Below are positions 35,646 to 43,126 of a stretch of 64,000 nucleotides of DNA, piece by piece (the stretch's first letter is position 1; every line of letters begins with the position of its first letter). This DNA is from WTFY01 sp026713925 (GTDB taxonomy: Bacteria > Pseudomonadota > Gammaproteobacteria > UBA4575), in contig OY759361.1 of assembly GCA_963662355.1 (NCBI GenBank), positions 310,001-374,000 of the forward strand, given 5' to 3'. The notes under the pieces are model-generated. The model did no database searches, was not told the DNA's origin, and saw nothing but the letters and a program-made list of their open reading frames with translations. A program made the position numbers and the translations under genes.

Positions 35646-36302
35646 TCATGCTGCCAGTGCGGCAAATACCCGGTCACGTATTTCCTCGACCTTGCCAACG
35701 CCCTCTATCCTGCAGTATACCGGGGCTAGCGGGCCACCAAGCGAGGCCCAGTCAGAGTAATACCTGATCAGTGGCTCAGTCTGGCGGTGATATACATCAA
35801 GGCGCTCACGTACCGTCTTTTCCTGATCATCCTCACGCTGTACCAGTGCTTCACCGGTCACATCATCCTTGCCTTCAACCCTGGGCGGGTTGAACATCAC
35901 GTGGTAGGTGCGACCGGAAGCCAGGTGCACACGACGCCCGCTCATGCGTTTGATGATTTCTTCATCATTCACATCAATTTCCACCACGTAATCAATGCCG
36001 ACACCCTGATCCTTCAGGCTCTCTGCCTGAACGATCGTGCGCGGGAACCCATCAAACAGAAAGCCGTTCATGCAGTCATCCTGTGCAATCCTGTCTTTAA
36101 CCAGACCGAGAATGATCTCGTCAGACACGAGACCCCCGGATTCCATGACGGTCTGGGCCTGCACTCCGAGTGGTGTGCGGGCCTTCACGGCTGCACGCAG
36201 CATGTCGCCTGTGGAAATCTGCGGAATCCCGTATTTTTCCCTGATGTAGTTTGCCTGGGTGCCTTTACCGGCACCCGGGCCACCTAATAAGATGACACGC
36301 AT
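35646..36302 (-). CDS. adk: Adenylate kinase
   Basis: A 218-aa long-form enzyme. It has the P-loop GGPGAGKGTQ (residues 7-16), the AMP site STGDMLRAAV, DGFPRTIVQAE and the LID region (GRRVHLASGRTYHVMFNPPR) without zinc cysteines. It interconverts ATP, ADP and AMP. In APS-reductase-dependent sulfur oxidisers the AMP turnover it handles is large, since AprAB consumes AMP. Confidence 0.98.
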   Translation of the reverse strand: MRVILLGGPGAGKGTQANYIREKYGIPQISTGDMLRAAVKARTPLGVQAQTVMESGGLVSDEIILGLVKDRIAQDDCMNGFLFDGFPRTIVQAESLKDQGVGIDYVVEIDVNDEEIIKRMSGRRVHLASGRTYHVMFNPPRVEGKDDVTGEALVQREDDQEKTVRERLDVYHRQTEPLIRYYSDWASLGGPLAPVYCRIEGVGKVEEIRDRVFAALAA

Positions 36303-36410
36303 CGATTTACTCCTTTGATTTCAGGGTAGCGGGTCGAATTTGATACGATGCCCGCACTCCGGTCTCGTTAAACTGGATGACAAAACAGATCAGTACAATC
36401 AAGGCAGGCC

Positions 36411-36761
36411 ATGACCCGCGTCCCGGATTATACAGGGGATGAACGAAACATCATTGAAAATACGGTGAATACCCGCTGGAAGAAAGACCCTGTGGAAATC
36501 CGGCTGGCTGATGTTGAGGTTCCACCGGACTCCGGCCTTCCCGGTTCCGGCTGGCAGGTGGGTGCCGTTTCGTCATTATCAAAAGCGGTGAAAACCGCTG
36601 CCAATGCAGCTTCTTTTACAGGGAACTGGAACCGATGGGCACCGGGATCGAAAAGTATGGCACCCTGCAACAATGCTGCCACCACAGTTTTGCAGACCCA
36701 GGCAGATTGTGAAAGGGTACGCAACGAAGCCTTTTCTGAAAAACCGTATCCGAAAACCTGA
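36411..36761 (+). pseudogene. Conserved small protein gene with two compensating frameshifts
   Basis: The uninterrupted frame from ATG 36411 gives 116 aa, but only the N-terminal part (VPDYTGDERNIIENTV, up to WQVG) and the end (TTVLQTQADCERVRN) look like protein. Between them the -1 frame (36563-36676) reads CRFVIIKSGENRCQCSFF and then YRELEPMGTGIEKYGTLQQC, which is much more protein-like. A missing base near 36561-36562 and an extra base near 36677 would restore one continuous product. Either the gene is damaged or the sequence has two small errors. It precedes pfp by 23 bases. Confidence 0.6.
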
Positions 36762-36784
36762 AACACAACGAAGTCGAGGAGACC

Positions 36785-38047
36785 ATGAGCAAACGCAATG
36801 CATTCTATGCGCAGTCCGGGGGCGTAACCGCTGTCATCAATGCCACAGCATGCGGAGTGATTGAGACTGCGCGCAAACACAAGGACAAGATCGGCAAGGT
36901 GTACGCCGGGCGCAACGGCATCCTTGGCGCACTTACCGAAGAGCTGATTGACACGTCGAAGGAATCCGCACGTGCGATCGCTGCACTGAAGCATACACCT
37001 TCCGGAGCCTTCGGTTCATGCCGGTACAAACTGAAAAGTATTGAGGAAAACCGCGCACAGTATGAGCGCCTCATGGAAGTCTTCAGGGCGCACGATATCG
37101 GTTATTTCTTTTACAACGGGGGCGGTGACTCACAGGACACTTCACACAAGGTGTCACAGTTGAGCCGGAAAATGGGTTACCCGATCCAATGCATTGGAAT
37201 CCCCAAAACCGTGGACAACGACTTGCCGGTCACGGACAACTGCCCCGGATTTGGCTCAGTGGCAAAATACGTGGCCGTATCCATCAGGGAGGCTGCATTC
37301 GACGTCAAATCCATGGCCCAGACTTCAACCAAGGTATTTGTCATGGAGGTCATGGGGCGTCATGCCGGCTGGATCGCTGCTGCAAGCGGGCTCGCCGGAG
37401 AAGCGGATGGTGATGCACCTCATATCATCCTGTTTCCGGAAATTGCCTTTGACCGGGAACGGTTTCTGAGCCGCGTAAAGCATTGCGTGAACCACTATGG
37501 CTACTGCGTGATCTGCGTGTCGGAAGGCGCACGATACTCCGATGGCAAGTACCTGGCAGACGCAGGCAGTACCGACGCATTTGGCCACACGCAGCTGGGA
37601 GGTGTTGCACCGGTGGTGGCACACATGGTCAAGCAGGCACATGGCTACAAGTACCACTGGGCGGTTGCAGATTATTTGCAGCGTTCCGCCAGGCATATTG
37701 CTTCCGGGACGGATGTTGAGCAGGCCTATGCCATGGGCAAGGCAGCGGTTCGGTTTGCCTTGCAGGGCAAAACTGCAATCCTGCCCGTCATTGTGCGCAC
37801 ATCCAGCAAGCCCTATCGATGGAAAATTGGCAGCACCTCACTGAAAAGGGTGGCGAATGTTGAAAGGATGATGCCGCGAAGCTACATCACAAAAGACGGC
37901 TTCGGCATTACCAAGCGCTGCCGCACATATCTTGCTCCGTTGATCAGGGGGGAGGCCTACCCCCCGTACAAAAATGGCTTGCCTCACTATGTCCAGCTCA
38001 AAAACATTCAGGTACCCAAAAAACTGGACAGCGACTTCAGCATCTGA
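36785..38047 (+). CDS. pfp: Diphosphate-dependent 6-phosphofructokinase (PPi-PFK)
   Basis: A protein of 420 aa with GAGGAG just before the ATG. The phosphoryl-donor loop is GGGDS (PPi type), followed by PKTVDNDLP and the MGRHAGW sugar-phosphate site. The reversible enzyme can replace fructose bisphosphatase, and in several methanotrophs and sulfur-oxidising symbionts it is thought to save energy in the Calvin cycle by making PPi. That role here is inferred from the family and from cbbQ at 49.3 kb. Confidence 0.96.
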   Translation: MSKRNAFYAQSGGVTAVINATACGVIETARKHKDKIGKVYAGRNGILGALTEELIDTSKESARAIAALKHTPSGAFGSCRYKLKSIEENRAQYERLMEVFRAHDIGYFFYNGGGDSQDTSHKVSQLSRKMGYPIQCIGIPKTVDNDLPVTDNCPGFGSVAKYVAVSIREAAFDVKSMAQTSTKVFVMEVMGRHAGWIAAASGLAGEADGDAPHIILFPEIAFDRERFLSRVKHCVNHYGYCVICVSEGARYSDGKYLADAGSTDAFGHTQLGGVAPVVAHMVKQAHGYKYHWAVADYLQRSARHIASGTDVEQAYAMGKAAVRFALQGKTAILPVIVRTSSKPYRWKIGSTSLKRVANVERMMPRSYITKDGFGITKRCRTYLAPLIRGEAYPPYKNGLPHYVQLKNIQVPKKLDSDFSI

Positions 38048-38074
38048 AGCCCGGCATACAGGAGCCGTACTCCC

Positions 38075-38173
38075 ATGGCTGCAGACAGGGCACGTGAACG
38101 GTTGCCAAACCCGGCACACATTGCAGGCGGCTACACCAAAAACGCCACCAAGCTGATTCTGGCCGAGGGATAA
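38075..38173 (+). CDS. Possible 32-aa small ORF after pfp
   Basis: ATG 38075 with GGAG at 38061-38064, 27 bases after the pfp stop. The peptide reads LPNPAHIAGGYTKNATKLI before ending AEG. It could be a small protein co-transcribed with pfp or the end of a lost gene. No family recognised. Confidence 0.3.
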   Translation: MAADRARERLPNPAHIAGGYTKNATKLILAEG

Positions 38174-38588
38174 GGGGACGGCCGGCAAGCCTGTGACCCA
38201 CTCATTTGCAAACCGGAACCGGATTCAGCCTTTGATTTCAAGCCCGGCACGGCTTTCAGGGGTCTGTCTTCCGGCTGAGCACGGCGTGAACCCGACAAAA
38301 ATAAGATGAATTTATAGCTTGCAAAGTTATAACTATTTGGAAATACAGCCTGAATGGTCTAGATTACGCGTGCTGTGCCGGTAAACCCTTACATTCAGGG
38401 AGCTATAAAGATTAGTTGACAAGGGTGGGATTGCCTTACCTCATTAGATAAACGGCTCACCCTGGCAATTCGGCCTCATCCTGAACTGCTTATAAGGCTG
38501 CCTTAAACTGCCATAATTTTATTTTTGTTGAATCGTTACTGTATCGCTATCACACTTAACGCCATAAATCATAACTCTGGATCCAAAT
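38174..38588 (+). other. Intergenic region upstream of aprM
   Basis: No gene is seen. The region is AT-rich in its second half. A TTGACA lies at 38416-38421, but the best -10-like hexamers downstream are at poor spacing. It must contain the promoter of aprMBA; I cannot place it. Confidence 0.35.
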
Positions 38589-39368
38589 ATGTTCACCAGC
38601 AATCCCTTTGCTGAACTCTCGGCTTACATCGCCAGCGGCGTGGCGCAGACCTACGTTGTAGTCATGTTTATTCTGGTCGTGGCAGGTACGTTGATTGACG
38701 TTATACATAAAAAAAGTGCCAAGTACTTTTTTGAAGACTGGCAAAAGTCGAAAAGCAAGGGGTCGAAGCAAGTCGGCAGCGGGGAAATCGTGTCCATGGC
38801 GGTACAAACCCTGGCAAGCGAGGTGTTGACGTCATCGGAATTTTGCGCAGCCCGGCGCAGAATCGCCCATCTGCTGACGATGTACGGTTTTGTCGCATAC
38901 GTCGTCGCGACCGCCATCATGGTATTCGGATACCCGACTTCCGCCAGTCCAACGCCTGTCATCTGGCCGGTGCTATGGCACATCGGGGCACTGATGGTCT
39001 GTGTTGGCGGCTACTGGTTCTGGTTCTTCATCCGGGTGGATGTTGCGGCCGAGGGCAATTCGCCATTTCGCATCATGCGCGCCGACCTGTTCATACTTTC
39101 GCTGCTCGCGAGCACCACACTGGCCCTAGCGTGGTCATGGCTGCAGACGTCGATAGCCGGATGGTTGGTTTTCGGGTTATATGTGCTTGCGACAACCGTA
39201 CTGTTCGGATCCATACCTTGGTCCAAGTTTGCGCACATGTTCTTCAAACCTTCTGCCGCCTTGCAAAATAGGGTGGCTGAAGCAAGCGGCTCGCGAAGCA
39301 ATTTACCGGCACCAGCCGACAAGCCTGAGACCTTCGGCAAGGCGCCCGGGCTGCCGGAGAATTACTAG
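38589..39368 (+). CDS. aprM: AprM, membrane anchor of APS reductase
   Basis: A protein of 259 aa with about five membrane helices (near 21-40, 95-114, 123-150, 164-184, 190-215) and a hydrophilic C-terminal tail beginning FFKPSAALQNRVAEASGSR. Its position directly before aprBA and its topology match AprM of Allochromatium-type sulfur oxidisers, where it is thought to connect APS reductase to the quinone pool. Histidines in the helices (WHIGALM, FAHMFF) could bind heme. First gene of aprMBA. Confidence 0.88.
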   Translation: MFTSNPFAELSAYIASGVAQTYVVVMFILVVAGTLIDVIHKKSAKYFFEDWQKSKSKGSKQVGSGEIVSMAVQTLASEVLTSSEFCAARRRIAHLLTMYGFVAYVVATAIMVFGYPTSASPTPVIWPVLWHIGALMVCVGGYWFWFFIRVDVAAEGNSPFRIMRADLFILSLLASTTLALAWSWLQTSIAGWLVFGLYVLATTVLFGSIPWSKFAHMFFKPSAALQNRVAEASGSRSNLPAPADKPETFGKAPGLPENY

Positions 39369-39457
39369 TTAGCCCGGCCGGATTTTGGTCAGGCTATCAT
39401 TTTGATCCTCATCATAAAGATAATTGTTTACCCAACAACAGGAGTTGACAGAATATC

Positions 39458-39922
39458 ATGCCCACTTTCGTTTATATGACTCGCTGCGATGGTTGTGGTC
39501 ACTGCGTTGATGTCTGTCCATCGGACATCATGCACATCGATAAGACCTATCGTCGTGCCTACAACATTGAGCCCAACATGTGCTGGGAGTGTTATTCCTG
39601 TGTGAAGGCTTGTCCGCAAAACGCGATCGATTGCCGGGGTTACGCTGACTTCGCACCGCTCGGTCACAGTGTGAGAGCACTTCGTGAGGAAGAAAAGGGC
39701 ACGATTTCCTGGAAGATCCAGTTCCGCGACGGCCGTGAAAAGAACTTTGTCTCGCCAATCCGGACGACCAAATGGGGAACCATTCCTTCGCCGGCTGACC
39801 TGAAGGCGCCCAGTGCAGAAGCGATGCAGTCTCAAGAGCTCGCGCACGAGCCGGATTCGCTCAACATCGATGGCGGACTGCCCACGCTGAAGACAGCATC
39901 ACTCAAACAGGGAGCGGTCTAG
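39458..39922 (+). CDS. aprB: APS reductase beta subunit AprB, copy 1 (lineage-I type)
   Basis: A protein of 154 aa with two 4Fe-4S clusters: C10, C13, C16, C20 (CDGCGHCVDVC) and C42, C45, C48, C52. The first cluster has the short CxxCxxCxxxC spacing. It carries electrons from the AprA flavin. The TAG stop overlaps the GTG start of aprA by one base. It differs from copy 2 at 42592, whose first cluster has a longer loop. Confidence 0.96.
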   Translation: MPTFVYMTRCDGCGHCVDVCPSDIMHIDKTYRRAYNIEPNMCWECYSCVKACPQNAIDCRGYADFAPLGHSVRALREEEKGTISWKIQFRDGREKNFVSPIRTTKWGTIPSPADLKAPSAEAMQSQELAHEPDSLNIDGGLPTLKTASLKQGAV

Positions 39923-41766
39923 TGGGGTGGTTTAATCGAAGAAAAACGGTTTTCGTGGATTCCGATGTGCTCGTCGTCGGCGGGGGTATGGCCGGCTGTG
40001 GTGCCACGTACGAATCCAAATACTGGGGCCGTGACCTGAAGGTGGTCTGCGTCGAAAAAGCGAATATCGAGCGCAGTGGGGCGGTCGCACAGGGCCTTTA
40101 CGCAATCAACTGTTACATGGGCATGCAGTGGGGCGAGAATCAACCGGAGGATCATGTCCGTTACGCGCGTGGCGACCTCATGGGGCTTGTGCGGGAGGAT
40201 CTGGGCTATGACATCGCCCGGCATGTCGACGCCACCGTGCACAAGTTCGAGGAGTGGGGTCTCCCCATGATGCGGGACCCGGAAACGGGGCGCTACCAGC
40301 GTGAGGGCAAATGGCAAATCATGATTCATGGCGAAAGCTACAAGCCGATTGTCGCCGAGGCTGCCCGCAAGGCCGCCAACGAAGTCTATAACCGGATCAT
40401 GGTGACTCACCTGCTGATGGACGAGACGAAAGCAAACCGGGTGGCCGGTGCCGTTGGCTTCAATGTCCGTACCGGTGATTTCTATGTATTCCGGGCGAAG
40501 GCCGTGATCGTCTGTGCGGGGGGTGCATCGCACATTTACAAGCCGCGTTCTGTGGGAGAAGGCATGGGACGTACCTGGTATGCTCCATGGAGCAGTGCTT
40601 CAGCCTATGCGCTGCCGATACTTGCCGGTGCCAAGATGACACAAATGGAGAACCGGATTGTTCTTGCCCGGTTCAAGGACGGCTATGGCCCGGTCGGCGC
40701 CTACTTCCTGCACCTTAAGACCTATACCGAGAATGCGTATGGTGAAGAATACGAGTCCAAGTGGTATGAGCAAACGAAGGAGCTTGTGGGAGATTACATT
40801 GACAATCATCCGACCCCGACCTGTCTGCGCAACCACGCTTTCCTTGAAGAAATGAAAGCGGGCAGAGGGCCCATTCGCATGGTAACCAAAGAGGCCTTCC
40901 AGGATCCGCATAAAGAGACCGTGGGATGGGAGAACTTCCTCGGCATGACCATCGGGCAAGCGGTCGTTTGGGCATCGCAAAACATTGACCCCAAGCATAC
41001 CAACCCGGAACTGACGACTTCCGAACCCTACGTCATGGGGTCTCATGCGACCTGCTCGGGCGCCTGGTCAAGTGGCCCCCCGGATTGTGCACCTTCCGAT
41101 TATCAGTGGGGGTACAACCGAATGATGACCGTCGAAGGACTATTTGGCGCAGGCGATACGATCGGCGGCAGCGCACACAAGTTCTCGTCGGGATCCTACA
41201 CCGAGGGCCGGATTGCAGCCAAGGCGGCAGTTAATTACGTAAACGATCTGAAAAATGAAAAACTTCAAGTAAGCGAGAAACAGTATCAGGATTTGAAAAA
41301 GGTTATCTATCAGCCCCTGGAGACCTACGAGGTTGGTCGTAACGAGATCGTGGCAGGGACCGTCTCGCCAAGCTATATTTTGCCGATCCATGGTCTTCAA
41401 CGTCTTGAAAAGATCATGGACGAATACGTCGGCGGGATCAGCACGAACTATATGACCAATGAACCCTTGCTCACTCGCGGCCTGGAGTTGCTGGATATGC
41501 TGAAGGAAGACCTTAACTATCTCGGGGCCGAAGACCTTCATCAACTGCAAAGGGCATGGGAGCTTCATCACCGGTTTATAGCCTCACAGTCAGTAACCCA
41601 CCATACAATGTTCCGCAAGGAAACGCGCTGGCCCGGGTACTACTATCGTGGCGATCATCCGAAACTCGACGATAAGGACTGGCACTGCTTCACCCTGTCC
41701 CGCTATGACCAGGAATCCGACAGCTGGGACATGGAGAAAGCTCCGGTTCACCACATAATAGACTAG
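39922..41766 (+). CDS. aprA: APS reductase alpha subunit AprA, copy 1 (lineage-I type)
   Basis: A protein of 614 aa from a GTG start overlapping the aprB stop. The FAD-binding motif is VLVVGGGMAGCGA (about 16-28). Other family segments are ERSGAVAQGLYAINCYM, ARFKDGYGPVGAYF (active-site Arg), GSHATCSGAW (active-site His) and KFSSGSYTEGRIAAK. In sulfur oxidisers it makes APS from sulfite and AMP, in the cytoplasm. It is shorter than copy 2 and belongs with aprM. Confidence 0.97.
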   Translation: MGWFNRRKTVFVDSDVLVVGGGMAGCGATYESKYWGRDLKVVCVEKANIERSGAVAQGLYAINCYMGMQWGENQPEDHVRYARGDLMGLVREDLGYDIARHVDATVHKFEEWGLPMMRDPETGRYQREGKWQIMIHGESYKPIVAEAARKAANEVYNRIMVTHLLMDETKANRVAGAVGFNVRTGDFYVFRAKAVIVCAGGASHIYKPRSVGEGMGRTWYAPWSSASAYALPILAGAKMTQMENRIVLARFKDGYGPVGAYFLHLKTYTENAYGEEYESKWYEQTKELVGDYIDNHPTPTCLRNHAFLEEMKAGRGPIRMVTKEAFQDPHKETVGWENFLGMTIGQAVVWASQNIDPKHTNPELTTSEPYVMGSHATCSGAWSSGPPDCAPSDYQWGYNRMMTVEGLFGAGDTIGGSAHKFSSGSYTEGRIAAKAAVNYVNDLKNEKLQVSEKQYQDLKKVIYQPLETYEVGRNEIVAGTVSPSYILPIHGLQRLEKIMDEYVGGISTNYMTNEPLLTRGLELLDMLKEDLNYLGAEDLHQLQRAWELHHRFIASQSVTHHTMFRKETRWPGYYYRGDHPKLDDKDWHCFTLSRYDQESDSWDMEKAPVHHIID

Positions 41767-41791
41767 GTATACGGGTCAAAATCGACATTCC

Positions 41792-41810
41792 CCGCTACGG
41801 CGTGTAGCGG
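41792..41810 (+). terminator. Hairpin downstream of aprA copy 1
   Basis: A perfect 7-bp stem (CCGCTAC/GTAGCGG) with a 5-base loop, 25 bases after the aprA stop. There is no T tract, so it is a weak candidate for intrinsic termination and may instead protect the mRNA 3' end. Confidence 0.35.
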
Positions 41811-42396
41811 CATGCCAGAGCGTATCGACGGTGGTGTGCTGCCTGGTACACAGCACGTTGCGCGTCCGCGACCCGGCCTGCAACGCAAATCCCTGCATTC
41901 CGGTCACAACAATGACCTCGGTATAAAAAATCGGAATTTTCTGGGTTTGTTGTCCCTGAAAAACCTCCAAAAACTTCATGACCTGTTGATTATGTTTTTG
42001 TGGATAGCCTCTTGGGTGCTTCTTCTCAAGTTTTCGCCTGCTGGAAATATGCCTTCACCAGCCGTAGACGGCCTTTCTCGATTCAGAACCGGCGATGGAC
42101 CGGATGTGTTCCAGTACTTGTTGAAAGCCGTCTGTCATTGACAGGTATCAGCAGCTAAATGTGTGCTATCGCTGCGATGAGGCATAAAACTTCCCCTTCC
42201 GAGGAGCGAGACGACTATATTATTATCTCGCTTTCTTTGTTCGCCCAAATTGCAGGTTACGGACTACAGTACAGGAAATTTCGCAACAAATTGTGAGAAA
42301 ATCTCATCATGCCAAGATGTGTCACGGTGCAGCGTACCGCAAACAGCCAAATAACCCGGCTGTATTGCAGGAGTGGATGCTATGGCTCTGGTATAG
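41811..42396 (+). other. Gap between the two apr loci
   Basis: About 590 bp without a convincing gene. A plus-strand open frame at 41812-42141 has one hydrophobic stretch (about residues 59-73) but otherwise unconvincing composition. The region looks like decayed coding DNA, consistent with the exonuclease fragment at its right end. Confidence 0.35.
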
Positions 42397-42561
42397 GCCA
42401 ATTGCTTGAGCATACTGACGTTCAATTCTATCGACGTGGAAATCGCCAATGCTGACGGCGCAAGCATCTGCCAGACCGGCATCGTTCATACTCAAGGTGA
42501 CAAGATTGAAGATCAGTGGAAAGCTTTGGGAACTATAATGCATCAGGCCAAGCACACCTGA
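42397..42561 (+). pseudogene. Fragment of a DEDDh (DnaQ-like) exonuclease gene
   Basis: The open frame ending at TGA 42559-42561 reads SIDVEIANADGASICQTGIV and continues HTQGDKIEDQWKALGTI. This fits the first motif of DnaQ/RNase-T-type exonucleases (usually DVETAN...SICQIGI), with the catalytic Asp-x-Glu present. The frame stops after about 40 residues, so the rest of the domain is missing. It is a remnant abutting the second aprB gene. The match is from memory of the family. Confidence 0.5.
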
Positions 42562-42591
42562 ATGACAAAATACCTTCGGAGGTTAGAAACA

Positions 42592-43056
42592 ATGCCTACA
42601 TATGTGCGTACCGACAAATGCGATGGATGCAAGGACCAGGACAAGGCCGCCTGCATGTATATCTGCCCTCATGACCTGATGCTTCTGGACAAGAACGGCT
42701 CCAAGACCGGACATGCCATGAAGGCCTTCAACCAGGAGCCGGAACAGTGCTGGGAATGCTATGCTTGCGTGAAGATTTGCCCGCAACAGGCCATTGAGTG
42801 CCGCCATTATGCTGACGTGGTCCCGCTGGGTGCATCCGTGCAGCCGCTGCGCGGGACGGATTCCATCCTGTGGACCATCAAATTCCGTAACGGAAACATG
42901 AAGCGCTTCAAGTTCCCTATCCGCACAACGCCCGAAGGATCAGCCGACCCGTATGGCGGTGAACACGAAGCTGACATGGACGAACTTGCGGATCACAGCA
43001 CCCTGTTTACCAAGAGCACACATGACTGTGACATGAGCCAGTTTCTTGAAAGCTAG
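42592..43056 (+). CDS. aprB: APS reductase beta subunit AprB, copy 2 (SRB-like/lineage-II type)
   Basis: A protein of 154 aa from ATG 42592, with GGAGG (42578-42582) nine bases upstream; an earlier ATG at 42562 is less likely. The cluster ligands are C10, C13, C21, C25 (long loop CDGCKDQDKAAC) and C53, C56, C59, C63. This spacing is that of sulfate-reducer AprB and differs from copy 1. The tail DCDMSQFLES also differs. aprA copy 2 follows after 70 bases; no aprM precedes it. Confidence 0.96.
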   Translation: MPTYVRTDKCDGCKDQDKAACMYICPHDLMLLDKNGSKTGHAMKAFNQEPEQCWECYACVKICPQQAIECRHYADVVPLGASVQPLRGTDSILWTIKFRNGNMKRFKFPIRTTPEGSADPYGGEHEADMDELADHSTLFTKSTHDCDMSQFLES

Positions 43057-43126
43057 CAACAGAATTTCAGATACCAATGCGGGGTCAGAACCGGCCCGGT
43101 TACTTCCAGTTTGAGGTCAATTACCA

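Noticed and set aside
39919..40533. Minus-strand frame of 204 codons opposite the first aprA
   Set aside because: Fully antisense to a well-supported gene and lacks motifs or a ribosome binding site.
41812..42141. Plus-strand frame of 109 codons between the apr loci
   Set aside because: Only a single hydrophobic stretch; unconvincing composition and no ribosome binding site.
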